From Dehalococcoidia bacterium (GTDB lineage Bacteria > Chloroflexota > Dehalococcoidia > UBA3495): a stretch of DNA of 64,000 nt. The notes under the pieces are model-generated. The model made no database searches. It was not told the origin of the DNA and saw nothing but the letters and a program-made list of their open reading frames with translations. The DNA is taken from contig JASMCQ010000058.1 in assembly GCA_030753265.1 (NCBI GenBank), positions 24,859-88,858 of the forward strand. The letters are read 5' to 3'. Shown in pieces: positions 33,287-41,991 of this stretch. Every line of letters starts with the position of its first letter. Positions within the stretch are counted from its first letter, which is position 1. The translations under genes were made by a program, and so were the position numbers.

Positions 33287-34237
33287 TCAGTTGAACATCT
33301 CCCCGACCGAGAGCCCTTTATGGATGCGATGGATCGCCTCGCCCAACAGGGGGGCCACCGACAACACGGTGATCTTGCCGTTGCGCTTCTCCGCCGGCAG
33401 AGGGATGGTGTCCGAGACCACTACTTCGGTGAAATTGCTGTGGGCCATGAGATCGGAGGCGTCGCGGGACAGGACCGGATGGGTCACGCAACAGTACACC
33501 TCTTTGACGCCACGTTCCACCAGGGTGCGGGCGGAGGCGACAATGGTGCCTCCGGTATCGACTTCGTCGTCGAAGAGGAGGGCCACCTTGCCCCGCACAT
33601 CGCCGATGACGTTCAGGGTCTCGGTGCGCTCGTTATTGCCCAATCGGCGTTTCTCGATGATTGCCAGGGGAGCGTGGAGCCGCTCCGCAACGTCCCTGGC
33701 CCGTTTGCTGATGCCGATGTCCACCGCCGCCACCACCAGGTCGTTGATCTCTTTGGATTGGAAGTAGTCGGTCAGAATGGGCAGCGCGGTCAACTCGTCC
33801 ACCGGGATGTTGAAGAAGCCCTGTATCTGTCCGGCGTGGAGGTCGACGGTCAGCAGCCGCTCGGCGCCGGCCGCGGTCAACAGGTCGGCGACCAGGCGGG
33901 CAGTTATCGGCACGCGCGGTTGGTCCTTCTTATCGGTGCGGCCGTAACCGTAGTAGGGGACCACCGCGGTTATGCGCCCCGCCGACGCCCGCTTGCAGGC
34001 GTCGATCATGATGAGGAGTTCCATCAGGTTGTCGTTGACCGGGTAGCAGGTGGGCTGAATAATAAAAACGTCCCTCTGACGGACGTTTTCTTGGATGCGG
34101 ACGAAGGTGTTGTCGTTGGCGAACTTGAACACCTCAGCCTCGCCCAGAGGTAAATCCAGGTACCGGCAAACGTCTTGGGCCAATTGCCGGTGGGCGTTGC
34201 CGGTAAATACTTTGAGGTCGTCGATCACCGAAACCAT
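33287..34237 (-). CDS. prs: Ribose-phosphate pyrophosphokinase
   Basis: 316 residues. Makes PRPP from ribose 5-phosphate and ATP for nucleotide, His and Trp synthesis. VFKFANDNTFVRIQENVR, VVPYYGYGRTDKKDQPR, LLTVDLHAGQIQGFF (flexible-loop and metal His) and the PRPP loop LLFDDEVDTGGTIV are all present. The ATG shares its first base with the TAA stop of the upstream crotonase gene, so translation is coupled. The overlap with a crotonase gene is an unusual context for prs. Confidence 0.96.
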   Translation of the reverse strand: MVSVIDDLKVFTGNAHRQLAQDVCRYLDLPLGEAEVFKFANDNTFVRIQENVRQRDVFIIQPTCYPVNDNLMELLIMIDACKRASAGRITAVVPYYGYGRTDKKDQPRVPITARLVADLLTAAGAERLLTVDLHAGQIQGFFNIPVDELTALPILTDYFQSKEINDLVVAAVDIGISKRARDVAERLHAPLAIIEKRRLGNNERTETLNVIGDVRGKVALLFDDEVDTGGTIVASARTLVERGVKEVYCCVTHPVLSRDASDLMAHSNFTEVVVSDTIPLPAEKRNGKITVLSVAPLLGEAIHRIHKGLSVGEMFN

Positions 34238-35055
34238 TATCGGCCCTCGTAAACGGCTTTCCGGGACTCCCGAAAGGCCGCGATGCCCTCTTCGTGGTCC
34301 TTCGAGGTCAAGGTAATTGTCTCCGCCGCCGCCGCCATCTTCATCGCCGTCTCCAGGTCGAAGTCCAGGCCTTTGTAGAGCATCAGCTTGGCCAACCGGA
34401 GGGCGATTGGCGGGCCGTCCCCGATCTTACGGGCCATTTCCATGGTTGCGCTTTCCAGGTCTTCTTCCGGCACCAGCCGGTTTAGAAACCCCACACGGTA
34501 CGCCTCATCCGCTTCCATGAAATCGCCGGTGAACAACAGCTCAGCCGCCTTACCCAAACTGCCGAGGGTTCGGGTGTAAAGCCAGGTGCCGCCGAAGCCG
34601 GGAAACAGGCCCAACCGCACGTAGCCTACCATGAATCGGGAGCGGGGGCACCCTATCCGAATGTCACACACGGCAGCCAAGTCGAAACCCGCGCCCACGG
34701 CGGCGCCGGTGATCATGCCGATGACCGGCTTTTCCATCCGCTGTAATCCCAGCATCAGGCGCTGGGCCCGACGGAAACTGCGGCGGATTTCATCCGGTGT
34801 GTCCGCGGCCCAGGTACCCAGCTCGCTGCCTCCCCGCAGCGCCTGCAGGTCGCCGCCGGCGCAGAACACATTGCCGGTCCCGGTGAGAATGAGAACTCGT
34901 ATGGAGTCGTCGGCCTCCACGTCTTCGATGGCGTCGGACATCTCATCGGTGGTCTGATCGTTCATGGCGTTGCGCCGGTCGGGACGATTGATGGTGAGTT
35001 TGGCAATGTGCGCGACCGGGTCTTTTTCCAGCAGCAGGTGTTGGTAGGACGGCAT
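34237..35055 (-). CDS. Crotonase (enoyl-CoA hydratase) family protein
   Basis: 272 residues. Crotonase core: LTINRPDRRNAMND, FCAGGDLQAL, ITGAAVGAGFDLAAVCD and RLGLFPGFGGTWLYTRTLG. Of the hydratase glutamates, the first position is Asp (GFDLA) and the second is not Glu (FMVGYVRLG, where hydratases have P-E), so simple hydratase chemistry is doubtful. GGAGAG precedes the chosen ATG; 11 upstream codons are discounted. It overlaps prs by one base (TAATG) and is first in a three-gene operon. Confidence 0.9.
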   Translation of the reverse strand: MPSYQHLLLEKDPVAHIAKLTINRPDRRNAMNDQTTDEMSDAIEDVEADDSIRVLILTGTGNVFCAGGDLQALRGGSELGTWAADTPDEIRRSFRRAQRLMLGLQRMEKPVIGMITGAAVGAGFDLAAVCDIRIGCPRSRFMVGYVRLGLFPGFGGTWLYTRTLGSLGKAAELLFTGDFMEADEAYRVGFLNRLVPEEDLESATMEMARKIGDGPPIALRLAKLMLYKGLDFDLETAMKMAAAAETITLTSKDHEEGIAAFRESRKAVYEGR

Positions 35056-35249
35056 GGTCTCTCTCCGTGATCGGGTCGGCGGCACCACGGATTATAGCAT
35101 AGGAGGTTTGACCACAAAAGCGGGGGAAACTGGCCGGGGACCGATTCCACCCCGTGCCAGAGGTACCCAACATAGAGTATGATATCTTCGAGATAATCGC
35201 CACCGTATCCAGGCTATTCGCCTGTCTGAGAAATGGAGGTTACCAGCCC

Positions 35250-36431
35250 GTGTCCAGCTATCTGGCCCACCTGGAATGCACTCAATGCGGCAAGACCTAT
35301 TCCGCCGGCGCCCTGAGCACGGTTAGCCCTTGCTGCGGTAAAGTGCTGTATGCCCGCTATGACCTGCCCAAATTGGGCCGGGAGGTGGACCGGGACGCCG
35401 TGGCGCGCCGGCCCGGTGGAATGTGGAGCTTCGCCGAGCTGCTACCGGTGGAGGACCCGGCGAACGTGGTCACCCTGGGCGAAGGGGGGACCCCCTTGCT
35501 GAAGGCGCCGAACCTGGGGAAGCGTCTGGGATTGAACCACCTGTTCATCAAAGAGGAGGGGCTGAACCCCACTGGGACCTTCAAAGCCCGGGGAATATCG
35601 GCAGCCATCTCCCGGGCCGGTGAGCTGGGCGCCCCCGGTTTCACGATGCCCTCCGCCGGCAACGCCGCCGGGGCCGCCGCCGCCTACTGCGCCCGGGGTG
35701 GAATGCCGCTCAAAGTGTTCATGCCGAAGGATGTCCCCGACGCCAACAAGAAGGAGTGCCTTCTCACCGGTTCTGAGATGAACCTGGTTGACGGGCTGAT
35801 CGGAGACGCCGGCCGGATAGCGGTGGCGGTAGCCAAGGAGCAAGGGCTCTTCGACCTCTCGACACTGAAGGAACCCTACCGGGCCGAGGGCAAAAAGACG
35901 ATGGGCCTGGAAATCGCCATGCAGCTGGGCTGGAAGTTGCCCGATGCCATCGTCTATCCCACCGGCGGCGGAACCGGCATCATCGGCATGCACAAGGCAT
36001 TCCAGGAGTTGATGGAGCTGGGCTGGGTCGAAGGCCGGCAGCCCAAGTTCATCGCGGTGCAAGCCGTCGGCTGCCAACCCATCGTCAAGGCGTTTCACGA
36101 AGGAACTCCCGCCGCCGAGCCCTGGCCCAAAGCCGCGACGGTGGCCGACGGCCTCCGGGTGCCGGGCCCCTTCGCCGATTACCTCATCCTTCAGATAATC
36201 CGGGAGACGGCGGGCACCGCACTGGCGGTGGAGGACCATGAGATGGTGGAAGCCATGCAGGAACTCGCCGCCGCCGAGGGAGTTGTCGCCTGTCCCGAAG
36301 GAGCCGCCACCGTTGTGGGGCTCAATCGCCTGGTCCAAGAGGGTTTCTTGCAGGCCGACGAGACGATCGTCCTGCTGAATACCGGCTCCGGGTACAAGTA
36401 TTTGCATTTAATGGCGGACCAGAGCGGATAG
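35250..36431 (+). CDS. thrC: Threonine synthase
   Basis: 393 residues from GTG 35250. An N-terminal zinc ribbon (C10, C13, C28, C29: ECTQCGK and SPCCGK) precedes the fold-type II PLP domain, as in archaeal and Chloroflexota ThrC. NPTGTFKARG holds the PLP lysine K112; PSAGNAAGAAAAYCA and PTGGGTGIIGMHKAF bind phosphate. It converts O-phosphohomoserine to threonine. An open frame runs 32 codons further upstream, but TATGAT near 35177 looks like a -10 inside it, and GGAGGT lies nine bases before this GTG. Confidence 0.9.
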   Translation: MSSYLAHLECTQCGKTYSAGALSTVSPCCGKVLYARYDLPKLGREVDRDAVARRPGGMWSFAELLPVEDPANVVTLGEGGTPLLKAPNLGKRLGLNHLFIKEEGLNPTGTFKARGISAAISRAGELGAPGFTMPSAGNAAGAAAAYCARGGMPLKVFMPKDVPDANKKECLLTGSEMNLVDGLIGDAGRIAVAVAKEQGLFDLSTLKEPYRAEGKKTMGLEIAMQLGWKLPDAIVYPTGGGTGIIGMHKAFQELMELGWVEGRQPKFIAVQAVGCQPIVKAFHEGTPAAEPWPKAATVADGLRVPGPFADYLILQIIRETAGTALAVEDHEMVEAMQELAAAEGVVACPEGAATVVGLNRLVQEGFLQADETIVLLNTGSGYKYLHLMADQSG

Positions 36432-36461
36432 CCGACGGCTGACTGCATTAGGAGTGGCCCA

Positions 36462-37361
36462 GTGAAAGTGACCCTCAGCTCTCCCCGGGGGTTCTGCGCC
36501 GGGGTGGTGCGGTCGATCGATGTCGTGGAGATTTGCCTCCGCAAGTACGGCCCGCCCGTCTACGTCAAACACCAGATCGTCCACAACCCCTATGTGGTCG
36601 CCGATCTGGAGCGGAAAGGGGCGATTACCGTCGAGACCGTCGATGAGATACCTCGCGGCTCCCGGGTAGTGTTCTCCGCCCACGGCTCCCCGCCCGAAGA
36701 CTTCGAAAAGGCCAAAGAGCGCGGCTTGCGGGTAATCGACGCCGTGTGCCCTCTGGTGACCCGGGTCCACAACGAGGCCAAGAAGTACCACCAGGAAGGA
36801 AGGAAGGTCCTGCTGGTGGGGCACCGGGGCCATCAGGAAGTGCGGGGGACCATGGGCCAGGTGGAGATGACCCTGATCAATGATGAATCGGAAAGCCAGC
36901 CCCCGGATTGGCCTCCGGAAGAACGGGTGGCCGTGTTGACCCAGACCACGCTCTCGGTCCGGGACACGGCCCAGGCCATCGATGCAATCCGGAACCGGTT
37001 TCATGACGCCGTGGTCCGCAGCGACATTTGCTACGCCACCACCAACCGGCAGATGGCGGTGACCAGGATGGCGGAACTGGTGGAGGTTGTCCTGGTTATC
37101 GGCGCCGAGAACAGCTCCAACTGCAACCGTCTCCGGGAGGTCGCCGAAGCCCAGGGCGTCCCGTCATACCTGATCATGGGGCCGGAGGAGTTGGACCCGG
37201 CCTGGCTGGAAGGAAAGGAAAACGTGGGCATTACCTCGGGAGCCTCAACCCCCGAGGTGCTGGTGGAGAGCGTTATCCGGGCGCTGGCGCCGGAGGTGGT
37301 AATCCAGCTCGATGGTGTCGACGAAGATGTCGCCTTCACCCTGCCGAAGGAGCTGCGCTAG
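36462..37361 (+). CDS. ispH: 4-hydroxy-3-methylbut-2-enyl diphosphate reductase
   Basis: 299 residues. Last enzyme of the methylerythritol phosphate pathway, an iron-sulfur reductase producing IPP and DMAPP. Cluster cysteines are C12 (RGFCAGVVR), C96 (DAVCPLV) and C190 (SDICYATTNRQ); substrate residues include H41, H74, E126 (GHRGHQEVRG) and TQTTLS. Starts at GTG with AGGAG seven bases upstream. It is 30 bases after thrC and is followed by a flippase-like gene on the same strand, consistent with one transcript. Confidence 0.96.
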   Translation: MKVTLSSPRGFCAGVVRSIDVVEICLRKYGPPVYVKHQIVHNPYVVADLERKGAITVETVDEIPRGSRVVFSAHGSPPEDFEKAKERGLRVIDAVCPLVTRVHNEAKKYHQEGRKVLLVGHRGHQEVRGTMGQVEMTLINDESESQPPDWPPEERVAVLTQTTLSVRDTAQAIDAIRNRFHDAVVRSDICYATTNRQMAVTRMAELVEVVLVIGAENSSNCNRLREVAEAQGVPSYLIMGPEELDPAWLEGKENVGITSGASTPEVLVESVIRALAPEVVIQLDGVDEDVAFTLPKELR

Positions 37362-37401
37362 AAATGGCCCAGTCCTGCCCGGCGGGCTCAACCGAGGATT
37401 A

Positions 37402-38448
37402 ATGGCCCCCTCCGGCGGCAACCCTGGAGAATCGACCAATCTAAAGCGACGGTTTTTTTCCTTCCCCACCCTGATCTCCCTGGCGCTGGCCGGGGCCTTC
37501 CTGGTTTTCGTCGCCACCCGCTTCGACGTCGACGTGGGGGCAACCTGGGAGCAGGTTAGAGGGGGCAATCCCTGGTACCTGGCCCTGGCCTTTCTGGTTC
37601 ACTACTCGACCTTCATTTTACGAGGAGCCCGGTGGCGGCTCCTTCTCCGCAACACTCAGGGCGACGACGCGCTGGTTCCCGGCGTGCTCTACTGCAGCCA
37701 ACTGTTGCTGCTTGGCTGGTTCGCCAATGCGGTGGGGTGGTTACGCCTGGGCGACGCCTACCGCGCCTATTTGTACCGAGACGAGCAAGGCGCATCTTTT
37801 CCCCGCACCATCGGCACCATCCTGGCGGAACGGACGCTGGACGCCATCCTGGTTGTTCTGATGCTGGCGGCGGCGGTGCCCTTTCTGGTCAGTGACACCG
37901 GACGGGCCGCCTGGGCAGTGCTGGGGCTGGCCGTCGTCCTGGTATTCCTGCTGGCCTTTGTGTTGGCGGCGATGACCTGGGCCAGGGAGTGGACCCTGAG
38001 AAAGCTGCCGGACCGGCTGTCCGAGCATTACCGCCGTTTCCAGGAAGGCACCATGGGCAGCTTCCGCCGGGTCCTGCCGGCCACCGTCCTGGGCCTGCTG
38101 GGCTGGCTGGCCGAGGTGGGGCGATTGTACCTGGTGGTCCAGGCCCTGGATCTGGACCTGGGGTTGGCCGTGATCGTTTTCCTGACCCTGGCCAACTCCC
38201 TGCTGACCCTGTTCCCAACCCCTGGAGGACTCGGGGCGGTGGAATCGGGGGTCTCCGGTCTGGCCGTGCGTCTGTCCAGCCTGGCGAGCAGCGCCGCCGT
38301 GGCGATGGTGCTGGTGGACCGAGCCATCAGCTACGCCAGCATCATCGCCCTGGGCGCGCTGGTGTTCGTGCTACGCCAGGCCTTCCGCCGCCGGAGTTCC
38401 GGGACCGGCCGTCCCCTAGTCCAACCTGGCAGTGTCGAAGACCGATAG
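37402..38448 (+). CDS. Lysylphosphatidylglycerol synthase-like/flippase membrane protein (UPF0104)
   Basis: 348 residues with about eight membrane segments and the UPF0104 pattern: ILRGARWRLLL, GWFANAVGWLRLGDAYRAYLY, ERTLDAILVVLMLA and FPTPGGLGAVESGVSGL. These match the membrane domain of MprF and related putative lipid flippases. No C-terminal synthetase domain is present, so it probably moves a lipid or polyprenyl carrier and does not make lysyl-lipid. Starts at ATG 37402 with GAGG at about five bases; the open frame overlapping ispH upstream is rejected. It lies between ispH and a DUF488 gene. Confidence 0.85.
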   Translation: MAPSGGNPGESTNLKRRFFSFPTLISLALAGAFLVFVATRFDVDVGATWEQVRGGNPWYLALAFLVHYSTFILRGARWRLLLRNTQGDDALVPGVLYCSQLLLLGWFANAVGWLRLGDAYRAYLYRDEQGASFPRTIGTILAERTLDAILVVLMLAAAVPFLVSDTGRAAWAVLGLAVVLVFLLAFVLAAMTWAREWTLRKLPDRLSEHYRRFQEGTMGSFRRVLPATVLGLLGWLAEVGRLYLVVQALDLDLGLAVIVFLTLANSLLTLFPTPGGLGAVESGVSGLAVRLSSLASSAAVAMVLVDRAISYASIIALGALVFVLRQAFRRRSSGTGRPLVQPGSVEDR

Positions 38449-38454
38449 CCGCCC

Positions 38455-38826
38455 ATGCTGTACACCGCCAGCTATTACGCTCCCGATGACTGGGAGGGCC
38501 GCCTCTACCGGGTGTCTCGGAGGCATCCCCGCGGCAAGCGGGTCCAGTGGGAAACGCTCCCATTCCTGTACCCCCGGCAGGAGTTGCTTCTGGCCTACCG
38601 GAGCGGAGAGATCGATTTTGCCGCTTTTTCCCGCGAGTTCCGCCGGGGATTGGACACGGACTACCACGACCTGGACAAATTCCGGGAATGGGTCGACGAG
38701 TCGCCCGGATTAGGGAAGTTTACGCTGTTGTGCTTCGAGCCGGCGGGCCAGCCGTGTCACCGCGTGGCGGCGGCCCGGTGGCTGTTGGAGCGGGCGCCGT
38801 CCCTCCGCCGCGGCGAGCTGCGTTAG
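38455..38826 (+). CDS. DUF488 family protein
   Basis: 123 residues. ARRHP-like start of the domain (RVSRRHPRGKRVQW), FSREFRRGL and TLLCFEPAGQPCHRVAAARWLL match DUF488, whose C-terminal block reads LLC-E-xxxCHR. The function of the family is not known. It begins 6 bases after the flippase-like gene and is convergent with gpsA, 15 bases from its stop. Confidence 0.85.
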   Translation: MLYTASYYAPDDWEGRLYRVSRRHPRGKRVQWETLPFLYPRQELLLAYRSGEIDFAAFSREFRRGLDTDYHDLDKFREWVDESPGLGKFTLLCFEPAGQPCHRVAAARWLLERAPSLRRGELR

Positions 38827-38841
38827 GCGAAGCGGAGCGGC

Positions 38842-39846
38842 CTACCACTCAGAGCGGGGCGGGCGCTCCATCAGCTCGGTGGCGGCTTCTTGGGGTGACA
38901 ACCCTTCGAAGAGGATTCGGTTGATGGCCAGGGCAATGGGCATCTCCACGCCCAAATGGCTGGCCATGGCCAGCGCCGCGCCGGTGGAATTGACCCCTTC
39001 GGCCACGTTGTCCATGGCCCGTTGAATCTCCGGCCAGGTCTTGCCCCGGGCCAGCTGGTCCCCCACGTGGCGGTTGCGGCTCAGCGGGCTGGAGCAGGTG
39101 GCGATCAGGTCGCCAAGCCCGGCCAGTCCGGCGAGGGTGAGGGGTTCGGCGCCGGCGGCAAGCCCCAGGCGGGTGATCTCGGCCAGCCCCCGGGTGATGA
39201 AGGCCGACTTGGCGTTTTCACCCACCTCCATGCCGTCGACCATGCCGGCCCCCAGGGCGATGATGTTCTTCAGCGCTCCGCCGAGTTCCACCCCGACGAC
39301 GTCCCGGCTGGTGTAGACTCGGAAATAGCGGGACATGAGGATGGCCTGGGCCTGCTTGACGACGGCCGAGTCCTCTCCGGCGATCACGGTGGACGCCGGC
39401 TTCCCCTGGATTATTTCCTTGGCCAGATTGGGGCCGGACAGCACGCAGATGCCGGGGTGCAGGTGAGGGGGAAGCTCCTCTTTCAGGACCTGGCTCATCC
39501 TTTGACCCGCCGGCAACTCCAGGCCCTTGGTCGCGCTCAGGATGATAGTTCCAGGTGTGATGGCGTCGCGTATGTTTCGAACGTTCTGCCGTAGCCGGTC
39601 GGAGGGCACGCCGACGATGACCAGCCCGGCTGGGGCTACCGCGTCCTGAACGTCGCTGGTGACGCTGAGGCCATCGGGGAAGGCGATGTCCGGAAGGAAG
39701 CGGGTGTTTCGGCGCTTGGCTTCAAGCTCGGCGGCCTCCTCCGAAGTGCGGGCCCACAACCTTACCGGGATGTTCTTCCGCGCCAGGATAATGCCCAAGG
39801 TGGTGCCCCAAGTGGTGGAGCCGACTACCGCTACCCTCTCTTCCAA
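38842..39846 (-). CDS. gpsA: Glycerol-3-phosphate dehydrogenase [NAD(P)+]
   Basis: 334 residues. Makes sn-glycerol 3-phosphate from dihydroxyacetone phosphate. The catalytic region GVELGGALKNIIALGAGMVDGM and SATKGLE, LSGPNLAKEI and GLGDLIATCSSPLSRN are canonical. The nucleotide loop reads VGSTTWGTTLG where most have GAGSWGTA, so the second Gly of GxGxxG is Thr. The start is TTG with AGGGG about 8 bases upstream. It is last in argF-der-plsY-gpsA, next to PlsY, which uses its product. A palindrome lies between plsY and this gene. Confidence 0.93.
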   Translation of the reverse strand: MEERVAVVGSTTWGTTLGIILARKNIPVRLWARTSEEAAELEAKRRNTRFLPDIAFPDGLSVTSDVQDAVAPAGLVIVGVPSDRLRQNVRNIRDAITPGTIILSATKGLELPAGQRMSQVLKEELPPHLHPGICVLSGPNLAKEIIQGKPASTVIAGEDSAVVKQAQAILMSRYFRVYTSRDVVGVELGGALKNIIALGAGMVDGMEVGENAKSAFITRGLAEITRLGLAAGAEPLTLAGLAGLGDLIATCSSPLSRNRHVGDQLARGKTWPEIQRAMDNVAEGVNSTGAALAMASHLGVEMPIALAINRILFEGLSPQEAATELMERPPRSEW

Positions 39847-39873
39847 CGCTTGATCCCCTATTCTCTCACGCAG

Positions 39874-39905
39874 ACATAGGGGCGATTCGCGAATCGCCCC
39901 TATGT
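39874..39905. repeat. 32-bp perfect TAGGGGC palindrome
   Basis: ACATAGGGGCGATTCG is followed by its exact complement CGAATCGCCCCTATGT, with no loop. It lies between the plsY stop and the gpsA start. Members of this family share the TAGGGGC and GCCCCTA ends but differ inside. Lacking a T-run, it may or may not stop transcription into gpsA. Confidence 0.8.
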
Positions 39906-39926
39906 AACCTGAGGTCTGCTCGACGG

Positions 39927-40649
39927 TCAGACAAGCTTATCAGCCGGCTGACCCAAGCGCCGCTCATTGCCCTGGCGTATCCGCCGGATGTTGTCCCGGT
40001 GCTGCCAGATGATAATGGCCCCGCCCAGGGACACGTAGAGGGTGTAGGTAGTGGAGTACACCCCCGCCAGGGTCATCGCCAGCACCGAGAGAAAGGCGAT
40101 GACCACTCCGGTTATGGAACCGAGGGACACGTACCGGCTGAACAGTGTCGCGAAGACAAAGGCCACCGCCGCGAAAACCGCCGGGATCGGGGCCATGATC
40201 GACAGGCCCCCCAGGCCGGTCAAGATGCCCCGGCCGCCGCGGAACTGAAGGAACACAGGCCAGTTGTGGCCCACCAACACGCACAGGCCGGCCGCCACTT
40301 CGGCCTCGTTCGGGCCGATCACTTCCCGGGCCAGCAGCACCGCCAATATTCCTTTGCCCAGGTCCAGCGCCAGGACCACGACGGCAAGCTTGCCTCCACC
40401 GGTGCGAAGTACGTTGGTCATCCCGGTGCGGCCGCTTCCGTATTCTCGGACGTCGACCCCACGCGTCATGAAGAGCAGGAGGTAGCCCCAGGGGATCGAG
40501 CCAAGAAGATACGAGAGGACCAGCACCGAGGCATACTGGGCCGCCACGGGCGCGTCTTCCAAAGTCAGGAACGCCACGACCACGAAAGCGGTCAGCAGGG
40601 GCAGCACCACCGAGACGAACAACAGCGGGGGCAACGGCCTTCGCATCAT
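39927..40649 (-). CDS. plsY: Glycerol-3-phosphate acyltransferase PlsY
   Basis: 240 residues. Integral membrane enzyme using acyl-phosphate to acylate glycerol 3-phosphate, the first step of phospholipid synthesis. Motif 1 GSIPWGYL, motif 2 GSGRTGMTNVLRTGG and motif 3 GHNWPVFLQFRGGRG are recognisable; the usual GGKG is GGRG. The N-terminus is about 40 residues longer than typical and adds one hydrophobic segment. The ATG overlaps the der stop in ATGA, indicating translational coupling. GpsA, encoded next, supplies its substrate. Confidence 0.92.
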   Translation of the reverse strand: MMRRPLPPLLFVSVVLPLLTAFVVVAFLTLEDAPVAAQYASVLVLSYLLGSIPWGYLLLFMTRGVDVREYGSGRTGMTNVLRTGGGKLAVVVLALDLGKGILAVLLAREVIGPNEAEVAAGLCVLVGHNWPVFLQFRGGRGILTGLGGLSIMAPIPAVFAAVAFVFATLFSRYVSLGSITGVVIAFLSVLAMTLAGVYSTTYTLYVSLGGAIIIWQHRDNIRRIRQGNERRLGQPADKLV

Positions 40650-41989
40650 TTCTTGAACACCAGCCTCAGATGAGTGTGGTCGAAGCCAAAATTGGTCCGC
40701 AACTGATTCTCCAGGTAGCGTTGATACGAGAAGTGTACCAGTTGCGGGTTATCCACTGTAAAGAGGAACGTCGGCGGATTCACATCAACCTGCCGCAAAC
40801 GGTTGATGCGCAGCCTCTTGCGCCCGTGTCCTTTCACCGTGGGGGGCGAGTGGGCGGCGAGAGCGTCGGCCAGGACGTACTGCAACTGGCGGATTGGGAT
40901 CAACCGGAGCCTCTCCTGCCACAGGTCCAGGGCGGTCCGCAACAGCCCGGGGATACCGGTCCCGTGCAGCGCGGAGGTGAAGCAGATGGGGACATAGGGC
41001 ATGAAATGGAGCCGTTCCCGCACGCGGAACAGGGCGCGTTCCCGCTCCAGCGAGCCCTCTTCCTCCATCAGGTCCCATTTGTTGATCACCACGATGAGAC
41101 CCCGGCACACATCCCAGGCCAGCCCGGATATGTGGGCGTCCTGGGCCGTGGCCAGTTCGGTGGCGTCGACCACCAGCAGCGTGATATCGCTGCGATTCAC
41201 CGCACTCACGGCCCGGATTACACTGTATTTTTCGATGCCGCGCCCGACGCGTCCGGGCCGGCGGATGCCGGCGGTATCGATCAACACGATGTCGTTGCCC
41301 CGGTAGTTCAAGTTGGTGTCCACGGCGTCCCGTGTGGTTCCCGCTACCTGGCTGACGATGGACCGCTCCTGCCCCAGGATGGAGTTCAGCAGCATGGACT
41401 TGCCAACATTGGTCCGTCCCACGATGGCCAGCTTCAGCGTGGCCGGCGATGGCATTTCCGTCTCTTCCGCCTCATCCGGCGCCTCGGGCTGGTAGGGCAG
41501 ATTGGCCAGGACCAGGTCCATCAACTCGTAAATACCGTAATTGTGGTAGGCGCTGATCAGCGACGGCTCGCCCATCCCTATCTGGTAGAACTCCGACGCG
41601 GTGAATTCCCGGGCGTCGTTGTCCACCTTGTTGACCGCCAATATCACGGGCTTTTGGGTGCGCCGGAGCCGGTCGGCCGCCACCTGATCGGCCGGGGTCA
41701 GGCCGTCGGCCACGTCGGTCATGAAAATGATCACGTCGGCCGAGGCCACGGCCATGTCCGCCTGCTCCTGGACCTTTTCCCGGATGGTCCCCTCCGGGTT
41801 CGTTTCCAGGCCCCCCGTATCCACCAGGATGAAGCGATAGTCATCCCATTGGGCCTCGGCCAGCAACCGGTCACGCGTGGTTCCGGCCACCTCCGACACG
41901 ATGGCCTGGCGGCGGCCAAGAATCCGGTTGAATAGAGACGACTTGCCGACGTTGGGCCGTCCGACGATGGCCACGATAGGGACGTTCAC
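40646..41989 (-). CDS. der: Ribosome-associated GTPase Der (EngA)
   Basis: 447 residues. Tandem GTPase domains: GRPNVGKSSLF near the N-terminus and GRTNVGKSMLL in the second half, with DTGG/DTAG and NKVD/NKWD motifs, then the C-terminal KH-like domain ending FDHTHLRLVFKK. Essential for 50S subunit assembly. The start is GTG; its ribosome binding site GGAG lies inside the end of argF, two bases between the genes. Der within an argF-plsY-gpsA string is a common theme, as der-plsY-gpsA neighbours recur in bacteria. Confidence 0.96.
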   Translation of the reverse strand: MNVPIVAIVGRPNVGKSSLFNRILGRRQAIVSEVAGTTRDRLLAEAQWDDYRFILVDTGGLETNPEGTIREKVQEQADMAVASADVIIFMTDVADGLTPADQVAADRLRRTQKPVILAVNKVDNDAREFTASEFYQIGMGEPSLISAYHNYGIYELMDLVLANLPYQPEAPDEAEETEMPSPATLKLAIVGRTNVGKSMLLNSILGQERSIVSQVAGTTRDAVDTNLNYRGNDIVLIDTAGIRRPGRVGRGIEKYSVIRAVSAVNRSDITLLVVDATELATAQDAHISGLAWDVCRGLIVVINKWDLMEEEGSLERERALFRVRERLHFMPYVPICFTSALHGTGIPGLLRTALDLWQERLRLIPIRQLQYVLADALAAHSPPTVKGHGRKRLRINRLRQVDVNPPTFLFTVDNPQLVHFSYQRYLENQLRTNFGFDHTHLRLVFKK

Positions 41990-41991
41990 GA

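Noticed and set aside
32400..33767. 455-codon plus-strand frame opposite the amidohydrolase and prs
   Set aside because: Antisense frame typical of high-GC codon use; the minus-strand proteins carry all the catalytic motifs.
40670..41935. 421-codon plus-strand frame opposite der
   Set aside because: Mirror of the Der coding sequence; no motif of its own.
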